Shown here: positions 1 through 11,579 of the stretch, piece by piece
Position numbering within the stretch: position 1 is the first letter of the stretch
Layout: each line of letters begins with the position of its first letter
From: Omphalotus guepiniiformis
Taxonomy: Eukaryota > Basidiomycota > Agaricomycetes > Agaricales > Omphalotaceae
Assembly (NCBI GenBank): GCA_028554645.1
Contig: JAQOOI010000074.1
Span: 124,001 to 188,000, forward strand
Length of the DNA stretch: 64,000 bases
Direction of reading: 5' to 3'
The notes under the pieces: model-generated
The model's input: only the letters and a program-made list of their open reading frames with translations
What the model was told of the DNA's origin: nothing
Databases searched by the model: none
Program-made: the position numbers and the translations under genes

Positions 1-348
1 GCTGACGATGTGGCTCAGAGTGGCGTGCCTGCTTTCAAAAAGTACTTCGGTAGCGCTGAGAAACCTGGGCCTTTGTCTTCGTACAAGGATCAGGCACTTG
101 TCGTATACCAACCCTCTTTTGCTGTCCAGTTTTCAGATGCTTCAGAAGCAAGTGAATTCGCGGAAAGTTCGGGCTCTGCCTCCGCTTGCTTCTTGTTCAT
201 CTGCGCAGGAGGTAGTGGCAGTCAGACCACGAACAACACACACTATACCAAGGGAAGCAGTGTTGTCACATTCAATGATACGAGCTCGACTGCGTATATT
301 GTTGGTTACACCTACAAGCAGTTCTGGACTGGTGGACAATCGGCTTGA
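1..348 (+). CDS. C-terminal part of an unrecognised protein
   Basis: The frame is open from the first base of the window to a TGA at 346-348, so the gene starts outside. The 115 residues seen are rich in Ser, Ala and Gly and include the stretch ACFLFICAGGSGS and a C-terminal YTYKQFWTGG. I do not recognise a family. A good intron (GTACGT...TTTGACAG, about 350-403) begins directly after the stop, so the transcript may have a 3'UTR intron or an alternative C-terminus. Coding status rests on the open frame and its composition only. Confidence 0.5.
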   Translation, partial: ADDVAQSGVPAFKKYFGSAEKPGPLSSYKDQALVVYQPSFAVQFSDASEASEFAESSGSASACFLFICAGGSGSQTTNNTHYTKGSSVVTFNDTSSTAYIVGYTYKQFWTGGQSA

Positions 349-723
349 GGTACGTTGAGCCTCTTTGCCTTGATGATCGCGAACCCATACCTTTCTTTGA
401 CAGGCCTTCAGCGCTTCAGCTTCAGAACTTTATCGGACGAGTGCGACGTCGGGATCCCTTCTTTGTTTGAGTCTCCCGTAATACAGTGTATGACAGGTCA
501 ATATCTATAGTGGAGTGTACATATACTATGTAACTTGTAAACTGCAGGTTTCTCAGTAATGCAACGAAATCCGTATAGCCAATCTCGAGGTTAGGCGCCT
601 AGGCGCTTAGCATAGACTGTCTGGCTTCGGACTCTTAGACCATGCTTAGATCGCAACGCAAGCGCCGGCAATTTATGATTCACACTGTGATGAGCATACT
701 ACACTCGTTTGCTTTCTACATTC
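349..723. other. intergenic, nothing recognised
   Basis: Contains the probable 3'UTR of the left-edge gene and the promoter of the LysM gene. A short palindromic-looking stretch, ggcgcctaggcgcttag, lies near 595-610. No gene seen. Confidence 0.6.
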
Positions 724-2144
724 ATGTCTGATACTGTAGAAGAGTCTGATTTCAATCCTTTCGCTGGAGATGGAGCTATAGACTACTCTCAAGTTTATCT
801 GGAACGACATCTTGAATCTCCACACAGGTCACCCATTGTCAAGGCCTTTACTTCCAGCTCGAATAGTGGCCAGATGGTCAAACCAGGAAACCACATTCGG
901 GCGCGAACTGAAGCTGGTACAAGTAGTACCAGTGGCCAGTATCATCATCCTCTGCGTGGCGTTGACTCGGCCCATGGTGACGGTGACGCAGGAGTTACTA
1001 GGCCCCATTTGAACCGCGCTCTGTACACAGGAATGTTGGTTGATGTACCTTCTGCTATTGACGAGGATGATCTTTCACGAGAAGAAGCAACAAGAGACGA
1101 AAGGACTGTTCTGGTCCACGAGGTGAGAAATCATAGAACAACCTCCAAGCCCTGACGTTCATGTTCATAACACTTCTTCAGGTCAGCTCAAAGGATTCGT
1201 TAGCTGGTGTCGCTCTTAAATATGGGATTAGTCTGGCGGAACTAAGAAGGGCCAACCACATGTGGTTTTCAGACTCTATTCACTCACGCAAAGTGCTCTA
1301 CATCCCACTGGACAAGACGTCTCGGTCTGAAGCACTAATGGCGAACTTGGTCAAACCGAGCATGCCCTCTTCTTCCACTTCGGATGGCGACCGTACGATA
1401 CGACTGGCAGCCCCAATCCCAGATGTTGTCGATGGTCACTGGAAAAAGGATTTAGCCAGTTCAGCACCGACTATCTGTCGTGTGCCTGCTTCGGAACTGT
1501 CTTTTTTCCCTCCTCCTTCCAAGACCACGGCGCCAGATGTTTCTCTGTCACGGCCACCGACAAACAATCACGCTTTGCCAACCCATCATGTTCGACATGC
1601 CACCGCGCCCTCTCCGTCACTGGCCACTATTTTGACTGCACTTCCCATTGCTGCCTCGACCAGGGATAACATCATTGCACGACTGTCTTTTGACAGTCTT
1701 AGCTCGAGCTTTAGCGAGCGCGAGCGCGAGTGGCAACGAGGAAATGGTGAAGGACATGAACTTGACGATGTGCGAGCTCTTCAACATACACGTTCTGAAG
1801 ATGGGCGAGAGTCCCTATTCGGAACAACGTCGTGGACTCGCACTAATTACGACGACAGTGACCCGCAACATCCCTTCACTTCTTCTAGCGATAGTAAAGG
1901 TACTAGACATACTACTCGCAATTATGCCGAGGAGTATAGTGGTCCTTCGCCTTACACGGAGTCGTTTTCTTTATCACGTGTACGCAATGTGCAGCTAGAA
2001 CCATCTCCTGTCATGCAGCTCCCAGATTTATCGTTCGTGGCGAAGAACCCCAACCCGCGACGAGGAAAAACACGACCACGATTAATAGGTGTAGACTTTG
2101 GCTCCACGGATTCGTTGAATAACTTTCAGCATATTGATGGGTGA
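724..2144 (+). CDS. LysM domain protein (intracellular LysMD-like)
   Basis: Two exons, 724-1122 and 1182-2144, joined in phase 0 across a GT-AG intron, give about 453 aa. One LysM domain spans residues 130-178: it starts at VLVHEVSSKDSLAGVALKYG, then carries ISLAELRRANHMW, and ends KVLYIPL. The intron falls inside the domain. There is no signal peptide and only one LysM copy, which resembles the intracellular LysMD1/2 type and not a secreted chitin-binding effector. The rest is Ser/Pro-rich and probably disordered, and a basic patch (NPNPRRGKTRPR) lies near the C-terminus. The first ATG after an upstream stop is at 724. Function is unknown; a role in vesicle or oxidation-resistance pathways is only by analogy with animal LysMD proteins. 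Confidence 0.85.
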
Positions 2145-2174
2145 TACTGGGGTGATACTGGGGTGATACTGGGT
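2130..2174. repeat. short tandem repeat (ggtgatactg)x3
   Basis: Three copies of a 10-11 bp unit (ggtgatactg, once with an extra g) overlap the stop codon of the LysM gene and run into its 3' region. A low-complexity expansion. Confidence 0.8.
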
Positions 2175-5065
2175 GTCATTTGCAATGTGCTGCCTGGGGT
2201 AAACTCCTTCATGGGAAGCCATTGCATGTGCCGGGCGCGGTAGCGGCTCCACTCTTGTTAGTCTGTGGGCGCCCAAATTCTCTTAACCTAATCTTGCCCC
2301 CTGTGCAGCCTTGCATTCTAGGCTCGCATCGGTTCATGTCTTTTGGGCACGGTTTGGAAGGCCCGCGGATGGAAAGGTGTCAAGGTCTAACGACCTTTGG
2401 TTATACTGCCATACAAGCTTCGACGTACCATGATTTGTAAACCAACTGGCGTCTCGGGGAAGTAAGAATTAGTCGTCTTCCCCGCATGTGCTTGCTGCTC
2501 CCCAGAACCTTTTCGTGGGTTTGGCCAAAGGTATCTGGCTCAGTTCACGCCACGCATTCATTCGAGTCAGAGGCGTCACTTCATGGCAATACACCCGTCC
2601 TTCAAGGCTGGAATTCATGCTACGTTACATCCTCGTGGGCTGATCTTGGACGTCTTCAAGTTTTGTTATTCTGGACCCGTCGTGATAACACTGTTCTTTC
2701 AACTATCCTCACTGTGGCGTATACGACTTCTATTCTAGTATTGCCGTCCCTATTGCCGCTCTCTCTTGGTGCAGTGCATTGCATTGCAGTTCTATCTGTC
2801 AATGTTGATGTTTTTCGTGGAGGATAGCGGAGCTTTTTTTCGGTTTCCTCAAAGTTCAGGGGTCCTTCCTCCCCTATGTTTGTTACTCATGAAACCTTTT
2901 CTGTATATGATTCTCTTGATCGAATGCTTTTCATGAGGTTGCCTATCAGCATATCACTATCAAGCTCCGCGGTCGCCGACTTACAGCATACAACCTCATA
3001 CGCATCGACATGGTCGGGTTGTTCCCACCTTTTCACACGAGTTGTACCGCATCTGCTGTTGGAGCTTGTGGATGACTCTGATGCTACAGTATCTTTGGGT
3101 AGTTATCACCTCGTGTCGATGTCATCTAAGATGTTTTGACTGACAGAGGCTCGAGAAAATGTAATTGTTGACCTTCACTAATAGACTTCAATCAAAACTG
3201 TGCCTCAACCTGCCTTCGCTTCGCACGCTGTCCAAGCCAGCCATGATTCTGACGACTGATTTGCCAGTGCTAGCAATCCGATAGAATCTAACCGAAAGCC
3301 AGCGTAGCCCCGACTTGGGCATCAATTTCCTTTGAAACACTCGACATCGAAGGCCCGGTGATACTGCCTGCGGTACGCAAAACACTTTCCCACCTGAATG
3401 TATGTTCAAATGAGACGGAAGATTCTATACTACATGGAAAACACTTCAAGATCAAGTTTTTCATGTTCCAAAGATTTGAACGCACTAGTCTTGCAGGGCT
3501 TTGGGAACATCCTTCTCCGTTTAGAAGCTCTTACCCCCCTTAGATCTCGCCCTCCGCAGCTGACCCGTTCAATGGTATGAGTAGCTGGTTCCGGGGCTCA
3601 ACGGACGTTCCCAGCCTACTGTGCACGCTGTAGTTGAGAAACATACCGAACGAAGGGGAGCTTTTCACATTCCGCGCTTCGCGCAACGCCAATGCCAGAT
3701 ATATCCAACTATTTTTTAATAACTACCTTCTTTCGCAGAGCGCCAATGCTAGATATATCCAAATACTTTTAATAACTATCCCTCGCAGAGTTGTGAGGTA
3801 AGTATTGCAGTTAATCAGAACTCCCGGCTTTGGAGTGTTCTCATCTGCATGTGGCACAATACAGAGGTCTTCCATTACACAGACTTTAGCGCCTTTCTGG
3901 AAAATACTCCTCGTTATTTTGACCGCTGAAGACGTATGTCTTCTTTCAAAATCTAGCTTCAGTTCCTAACAGATGACCATGCCCTCCACAACACATCGCC
4001 GATTCCAGCACTGCAAGTACAACAAGCCCGGGCCTTGCCGCAAAAGTTCAATGCATGCATGCGAAGTTCGTAAACCCAAGACTCTCTAACCGCCCCATTG
4101 ATTGTCAGGAAGTTGCGACGTCAGTTTCAGATGGCGCAGCACTCGTCAATTGGTAGGGGTGCGTTACCATCATCGATGGCATACCGTGGCGATGGTCTGA
4201 GTGTTGTCACATCGTTCCAAATATCCTCAGTATCAGTCGTCAGTATCAGCGCTCGCGGACGGTTGAGTATTGGTATACGACAATTTTACAAATGGAGACT
4301 CACTACCCCTTCTTTACCCTTTGATAAGACGGTCAATCACTGCATTACGAGGTCAGAGCCAGACGGAGCGTACCTGTTAATATGATTGCCAGAATGACCG
4401 GCTTAAAATTGTTAGAATTCCTGCATGATATTAGTTGTAGCGCATTTACAACATAAACCGGTCTGTGGCTGTAAGCGACAAAGAACGGCATATAATAGAA
4501 TACTATTCTTGATTGATGAAAGTTGTTCAAGTATTAGAAGCAACACTGAAATTTAGCCAGCACCGTGACGCTCACCACATGCATATGTCAATGATCAGGA
4601 GATCCCAGCATTAATACGAGGGTGCGATCTCTTCGTCGTGAACCAGGACGAAGGTGCTTCTGCAAAGTACATCTTGTTCTCTTCGTCAACATATTCAATT
4701 CAAAACCCCTGTGTTCTGATTTGATTATCATATCGTGCACATCAGAATCTGGTGTTCAGAACATTTGTGATTACTACACTTGCCAGTTGAGTCCCGGCAA
4801 TATAGACTAGACCCCGATGTGAGCAAGCTGGCGAAAGTTCAACAAACTGTCATTACGGGCATCATGATTTACGAGACCTTCAGCTGATGTCGTCGACCTG
4901 AAAGCTCCTGAAAGCAGTGAGATAGGTTGATTTGACCGGTCATAGCGAGTGTTTCAAGAAGCCAAATTTTGTGTTACCGATCAATGCTGGATTAAGCGTA
5001 TCAAGGATGGTATAGTCATGAACTTTTGAGTAAGTAGTGTCATTTCCGTGCCAAGGTATATGCGA
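2175..5065. other. gene-free stretch
   Basis: No reading frame here has convincing codon use, splice partners or homology. The longest open frames (113 aa at 2486-2827, 87 aa at 2876-3139) have no recognisable motif. An imperfect tandem repeat lies at 3687-3790 (separate entry). The 5' part is probably 3'UTR of the LysM gene. Confidence 0.5.
3687..3790. repeat. imperfect tandem duplication, units of 54 and 50 bp
   Basis: Unit 1 (3687-3740) and unit 2 (3741-3790) both begin cgccaatgc, continue agatatatccaa and end cgcagag. They differ by a few substitutions and a 4-base length change. Non-coding. Confidence 0.85.
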
Positions 5066-5914
5066 TCAGAATCCTTTTCCATATCCACCTTTTTCATAGA
5101 AGGCTTCGAGTCTCTTTACAATCAAATCCAGGGAGCTTAGCCATTTGTCCAATTCCTCGTTGAGTTTGTCCTCTGGAACTGTTGGTCCACCAGCAGGGTC
5201 CGTAGCAAGCTTAGCGTAGAAATCCTTGCGATAGGGGCAAGCCTTCATGGCGACCTGAAAGACATAGATCAATAAATCTTGTATACAGATGATCCACATA
5301 GAACCCACAGCAAACACTCCCTTAACCAGGAAGTTGTGGAACTGCTTCAGAGTAGCATCATATCCTTTCGTAAAAGCCACCGATAGTTCTTCCGTCTTGT
5401 TCGCCTGAGCATTCAGCAAAGCGGTGCATGTGAAAGCCAACCCCCGGACGAGCCACATCAGACCTTCAGTAGCAGTTCGCTTCTTCTCGCCCTGCTCATT
5501 CTTCACCAGTTCCTCTAAAGTTGCCGACTGGGTAGGAGCTGCATCGTACCTGGCACGGACTTTCTACATAGCGATCCAAATTAAGAATGAAGCTGAAGCT
5601 GATGAGTTGGAAGAGAAGTCGCTCACAGCGATGTTACCCTTCAAGTCTGACTGTACAGCAGCAAAAGCAGTCGATCCAAGAAGATCTACGCAACAGTTCG
5701 ATGAGCAAGGTCTTCTAGAGCGCATCACATTATATTAGCAATATACCGAAAAGGCCCACAAGTCCCTGTGAAGCTTCAAGGAAAGCAAGTGTTTCGATGC
5801 CAGCATCGGTGATAGGAACATCCGTGAATGAGTGGAATTACAGAGTCAGTTAAACGCCTAGATACAACATAAGAAACGACTGCATACTCTAACGGTCTCA
5901 AGATAAGGCGCCAT
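5066..5914 (-). CDS. glycolipid transfer protein (GLTP fold)
   Basis: A cytosolic protein expected to move glycosphingolipids between membranes. Proposed exons on the minus strand: 5914-5888, 5831-5747, 5685-5627, 5563-5309, 5254-5066, giving 204 aa, the normal GLTP length. Family signatures: FLEASQGLVGLFDLLGS; VQSDLKGNI (the lipid headgroup Asp/Asn/Lys site of GLTPs); GLMWLVRGLAF; and KACPYRKDFYAKL near the C-terminus. Exons 2-5 join cleanly. The intron at 5255-5308 is 54 nt with an unusual GTGGGT donor and no stop codon, so retention would add 18 residues in frame. Exon 1 (MAPYLETVR) fits the family start, but no AG acceptor exists where exon 2 must begin (see findings). Confidence 0.9.
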
Positions 5915-6152
5915 TTATGATGATTCTTTGAGAGAGAAGTGGAATGTAAAGAGAAGGGGAAGAGGGGTTGGAAGAGGGGTTGCTGGGGGTTGCTGGCAGT
6001 CGCGTGTAGCTTATTAGCGATCTAATCTAATCTATTCTTTTATCTATCACTGCCGATGACGATCAATGGCGACACGCTCTGAATTTTTACAGGAAGAAAG
6101 GATAATTCCATCTCAACTCGAAACTTGTTCATCCAGCCTTCAGTCTTTTGAG

Positions 6153-6919
6153 ATGCCTCATGCAGACTCATCATTGGTCCCTGCAGAGTAAGAATGTGTT
6201 TCTAGGGGTGCCATAATTCATCATTTATTGAGCCGGTGTCTGAACTTTAAAGCATCACAACGAAAACTGAGTTCTGGACACATGTCTATGAACAACTCGA
6301 GTCTCTGCTCGATGGGCAAAGAAACTGGGTACGTTTCATTCATCCAGAGTTAACGGCCTCGTTTTATGAAACTTAAAATCGGTTATTAGGTATCAAATCT
6401 AGCAAATGCTTCATCGCTGATTTACAATGCCTTGCTTGCTTTTCCTGCATATTTCGGACCCGACCAGGGTAAAGCTGTCAACTGGTGTGGTCAGTAGATA
6501 CGCTACTTATCCACCGCCATACGCTCATATGTCATTCGATGACAGGGTTTTATGTTCACTCCAAATTCTTCCCGATGTCTAGGGATCAGAGCTCGGAGAC
6601 CAATCGTCTCCTTTTAGGTCCTTTCTGTGGAAAACCGGCTTGTCAACTAATTAATGTAACCCCCGGTAAAGGCCGGGGCGTATGTGCAGACGCCTTCATG
6701 CAGGGAAAAACAAAGTTGGTGCCAGATGTCGACAGCTATCCAGGACATATCGCATGTGACGGTGAAACCAAGAGTGAAATCGTTTGTCCGCTTTCCAACG
6801 GCACCGAAGTCGTCGGTGTTCTCGACCTCGACTGCCTCGCTCTCGAAGGTTTTACTGAAGAAGACAAGGTAGGACTTGAAAAGATTGCGGCCTTGGTAGT
6901 AGGAGCATGTGATTGGTAG
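6153..6919 (+). CDS. free methionine-(R)-sulfoxide reductase, GAF domain (fRMsr)
   Basis: Reduces free L-methionine-R-sulfoxide, a cytosolic oxidative-stress repair step. Exons 6153-6187, 6253-6328, 6390-6489 and 6546-6919 join in phase and give 194 aa, close to bacterial and yeast fRMsr. It is a single GAF domain with VNWCGFY, GPFCGKPACQ, GRGVCADAF, GHIACDGETKSEIVCPL and GVLDLDC. The three cysteines used in E. coli and yeast fRMsr (in KPAC, GVC and HIAC) are all present. A few extra residues (TPGK) precede GRGVC. Divergent from the GLTP gene, with about 240 bp between the starts. Confidence 0.93.
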
Positions 6920-6968
6920 ACGAAGTCATCTCCCTGATAATATACACCACAAATTATATCATACACAT

Positions 6969-9900
6969 CTATAAAGGCCCATTCTCGCGCAGAAATTCCT
7001 CATGCAGTTTCTTTTGTGCCGCAAATTTCTTCTGCACCTGCTTTGTCTGGTTCTTACTAAGCTCCTTGCCCTCCGCGTCTGTGAGAGGCAAACCAGAATC
7101 GTCCCAGGAACCGTACGTGCCTTCTGGAACGTTAGGTGGCTTGAACATGTGCTCAGGGGCGAGACGCCCACTCTCAAGCCTCTGCAACCGTTTGAGGCGT
7201 TCAGCCTCGCGGGCAGCTTCCTTCTTAACAGCTTTCGCTTCCGCAAGAGCCTTCTTTTCTTCTCGAGCCTTGATCAGTTCAGCCGGGGGCACGAGCTTTA
7301 CCAGAGCCTTGCCATCTGCCAGAGGTCAGTGAGAAAAGCTGAAAGTTTGATCGGGGTTCAACGAGGTGGACAAACGACTGGTCACCCACCTTCTTGATCG
7401 TCAAGAGCCACTCCTAAGGGAACAAGCTCCAAGTCTCTAAGCTTATCGCAGACGGCCAGGATGTCCTCCAGAGCATTATTGCCTTTGCTTATTGCAAGCT
7501 GACGCACGCTGTCACGGAAGGAAGAAAGGGTGCGAAGGTAAGGCATAAGAATTTCTTCTCGCTGCGTTTTTCATCAGTATTACTAGCACAAATATCGAAT
7601 TCGAGACCCACGTCGACGGCACCCTGTCCAAGAGTCTCCTGACCCCATCCAATTTCGATGCTTTCACCCTTACCAAGGCCAAACATTCGGAGCATCTTTC
7701 CAACCCACCGAGCGATGTTCTCGATTACACCAACATTGACACTTTTACCCCGAGAATTGATATAGGTGTTCGTTCTTGACACAATGTCTCGTAAGATGTC
7801 AAGTGCACCTGGGGTGTTGAACGAGTCGCAAAGCGCCGTACGGAAAGCATGCTGAGCTTCGTGGAACCTGTACGAGAAAAAAAAAGGCAAATTTACATAT
7901 CTAAGTAATATAGACGGGAAATTCCCGGAAAGCAACTTTACTGTGACGTTAGCTCGCTTTCAGAAGCTTCATAGTGATGATATCCATCCGATGTCGGACC
8001 ATTCGCGCGCGACTGATTTATGATGGCTTTGACAGTCGTGAAGAAATTCTGATATATTATGATTAATAATCTCGGTACCAGGAGCATGTTGAGGAAATGA
8101 GGGAGGCACAACTTACGTTGAGAGTCGCTTCAAGGTTACGCACTTCACCATTCATCAAAGACTCGGAAAAATCCACTTTGGCGTTCCATAATTGAGTCAA
8201 GAATGCGAGCCGCATCTGTCGGGCAGTGTATTTTTGTAGAATTTCCTGCACGAATCCTCCCGCTCAGCTCGTAATAGAACTTTTAATAGCAATAGTGCTT
8301 ACATCAATCGTAATAAAATTCTTGAGCGATTTGCTCATCTTTAAACCTTCGATGTGGAGATGTCCAGTATGAAGGAAGTAATTCACCCATGAAGGGCACT
8401 CGTGGTAAGCCTGTAACGTACGCCGTCAAGCTGCGGCTAGTGGTCATTGAAGGCGTGTGACCCTTACCTCTGACTGCGCCATCTCGTTATCATGGTGCGG
8501 AAAGGCCAAATCGATACCACCCGAGTGAATATCCATATTGTCGCCTAGGACGGCACTGGCCATTACAGAACATTCTATATGCCATCCAGGTCGTCCTGGG
8601 CCCCAAGGTGAGGTCCATGAAGGTTCGCCAGGTTTCGATGCTTTCCAAAGAGCAAAGTCTGAAGCTGAGCGCCGGCCGACTTTACTTGCGGATGATCCTT
8701 GAGAAGAAAAAGAGTCAAGGCGTCATCAGCATCCGGAGAGTTAAAGATTTACCTTCACCACCCTCGAGCATTTCTCTATTGCCTTTGCTCCAAGGCTCAA
8801 GCTTAGCATAATCATGGATGGAAGCATCATCAAATGCCCTAGTGTCGAAATAAACGCTGCCTTCCGCCTCATATGCATACCCATTGCCAATGATCTTCTG
8901 CACAAATGAAACTATCTCTGGAACGTATTCCGTGACCCGAGTTAGTGTGTCAGGCTCACGGACTCGTAGTCGAGCCATGTCGTGGAAAAAACGCCCCTCC
9001 CAATACGACGCTAGATTTCGCGATAGGCCGGGATCGGTCACTGTGGACTTGTACTGAAAATCACAATTGAAAAAAAATTGTGGGAGGTGATCAACGATAT
9101 GCAGGAATAGAAAACACATAGAAGCGTATTGTTCATCTAGGAAACGGACTAGTATATCCTTACACTCATCAATCAACTGATGAGCCAGGTCCTGTCCTGT
9201 CTCTCCCGCGTCTAGATGTTTGTGCGCGGCGGTCAAAGCCAGAATCGTCCGATTCTACAGGTGATCAGTGTGAAGAAGCATAATATGTTACAAGAGAGAA
9301 CCTACGGCGGCAGAGAAATTCATATCAAATTTTTCATCCCTACGCAAGCATTCTTGCTTCCAGTCCTTGTTCTGGTATAGCTCTAATATTTGTGACCATT
9401 TGGTTTCTTCTTCTCCTAACGCGGGGCGCTGCTCTTCTGGAAGACCTGATGCCACTTCCTCGCGGACAAAAGCTCTCCACGCAACCTGTACTTGTTCTTG
9501 GAGATTTTGTGACAGAGAAGTTGTGTCTGCACGAAATTTCTCTATCAGATGATTCTGGCGTGCTCGCTTAATGATCTAGAAGCAGATGAACTGTTGGTCG
9601 CGGTGGCGTAGAGTGCAGCTTGACATACCTTGTCATCGATATCTGTTATGTTCATCACGAAATGGACATCGTACCCAAAGTAATCCGACATTATACGTCG
9701 AAGGACGTCCTGAGTAACATAATTACTGTTGGTTGATGATGGTTTGTAACCTGACAAAAGGGTGATAGAAACTCTTTACCGTGCATGTCCCATGTGAGAA
9801 GCATCATAGACTGTGGGCCCACAGTTATACCACTTGATATGTCGCCCGTTTTTCGGTACGAATACAGTCTATTCATTGGTCAGATGGACGTCGAATCCGT

Positions 9901-10112
9901 GAAAGATCGCAGCAACACACTTTGGTACGTGTCAGTGAATTGTAAACCTTGAGAACCGGTTCCGGCTGGTTGGGGACAGGTAGAATCCAAGGGGGCTGCT
10001 GTACAGACATTGAATGAGAGCTTCTGAGTTGCTTTGTGGTAGAAAACAAGTTAGTTCGGTTCAAGAAGAATACAGTAGAAACAGGTCTCCAGCCAAAGCT
10101 AGGCAGAAGCAT
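6969..10112 (-). CDS. cysteinyl-tRNA synthetase (eukaryotic type), probably dual cytosolic/mitochondrial
   Basis: Charges tRNA-Cys. A class I synthetase spread over many short exons; the first are 10112-9921, 9868-9780 and 9725-9629. Signatures: [17 protein letters not shown] (HIGH box and first zinc cysteine); [17 protein letters not shown] and FPHHDNE (zinc ligands); and [13 protein letters not shown] at about 8320-8345. The C-terminus has the fungal/animal lysine-rich extension ([16 protein letters not shown]). The first ATG at 10112 adds 34 residues rich in Arg/Ser/Phe and lacking acids, like a mitochondrial presequence. An in-frame ATG at 10010 (MSVQQPPW) would give a cytosolic form. Tail-to-tail with fRMsr, with about 50 bp between their stops. 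Confidence 0.95.
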
Positions 10113-11513
10113 TCTGACTCTTACTGCAGTGACGGGGAAATCGATGAGTCACATGTCCAGCGCGACTACACGTGATCACTACTGGGACTAACTGAGAATT
10201 TATGCGTAACTCCATCCAGCCCTCTGCGTTGCGCTCTCGGAGACTATCCTAGGATCTGAGTTTCCCTCTACAGAAAAAATTCTACAAGAAGCAAACTACT
10301 CTATCAGCTTGCTGTGCTCGCTCACATAAAGATGGCACATCTTGCCGGTGGAAGGGAAGTTCCAGCCTCCCTCAGCTCCAGACCGCAGTTGACAGGGTTA
10401 ATACATATGTACTTGGTTCAATTCGGTTCGTTTTACTACATTTTGCCCATGTTTTGGCGTAACTTACCTTTAGAGTTATGTATGTACCTGCTATCTTGAA
10501 CTTCAATTTCATCGCTCACAGCACGGGTGGCGTTTCGTATTATTCGAAGTTTATGTGAAAAACAGCACAATGCTGTCTCATGCTGTCCTCTGGTGACGAC
10601 TTGTGTTCCATTGCTGCTTTTGAACGTTCTTGATGTTTGTCTTAATTCTCCAATCATCGATTTAAGTACATCCTGACGACGATTAATCAACGTAGGCCAA
10701 ACGCGGATTCCATGTCCTTGTGAAAGCGGTTTGCTCCGGATCCAGTGCATAACTTGAGCTAGCTCGCTTTTTTAACGTCTACAGCATGTTGTAAGCCTCC
10801 TTTCTTCACGTCTTCTAGGTGTTGATTTACTCATGAACCAAGTCACGATGCTCATTCAAGATCACTGATTGCAATCCGACTTTCACTTCGACCCGCGGTC
10901 CAGTCGGTTAATCTTCCTGACCGACGCTACTGCATCATGTAATAAAGAACTAGAGAATCACCGATATCCAAGGGCATGAAAGGTGGCTGCAGGGCCTCCT
11001 GTGGGTCCGCAAACGACCTCTTGTTCGTCAACTTGTATATCGGGCCGAGTCTCCCCGTCATGAGAACCTCAGGATGCGCAGCTTGGATCTCTTCTGTGTA
11101 TCACGAAAAGAGTATCCGCATGTAAATATCCGCTCTCGACGGATTGTATATGCATCTGCGAACGTTTCGTTGAGGCTATGGCACAAGCTCTTGTTCCCCG
11201 TGGAACCTAAAGCCAGTAATCAATCTCAAGATGGATGGAAGATCCAGTTGGTATCATGTTATGGGTAAGCATTATTGCTATTCTAAGGACCCCGGTGTCT
11301 AATAAGTCGCCAGGTCCTAAAACTCTATTTTCGTGTGCCTCAGCGTCAGCGTCAGCGATCCTTCTCATAGATATATCATGCCGTGAAGAGGCAACGCCAT
11401 CACGGCTTTCTCAGGCTCTTGCCTCGCATCCTATTGACTGAATAATTGTTATATACTGATCATCATAACCTTACTTCGCCTTGTTCCACCCTATCAATTT
11501 AAAGGAGCAAGGG
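10113..11513. other. intergenic between CysRS and WOPR A
   Basis: A divergent intergenic region of about 1.4 kb that holds both promoters. No convincing frame was seen; a 61-aa frame at 10314-10499 has no features. Confidence 0.5.
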
Positions 11514-11520
11514 TATATAT
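11514..11520 (+). promoter_or_regulatory. TATA-like box of WOPR A
   Basis: tatatat about 60 bp before the ATG of WOPR A, followed by a GC/CT-rich stretch that would suit the initiator. Position and sequence only. Confidence 0.45.
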
Positions 11521-11579
11521 GAGCGCCGCGCCCCCGCTCTTTTCTTCGAGTCTACAGCATCAACCTACTTGTGTACGCT

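Noticed and set aside
2486..3139. Two forward ORFs of 113 and 87 aa downstream of the LysM gene
   Set aside because: No motif, no good start context and no splice partners; more likely 3'UTR or intergenic.
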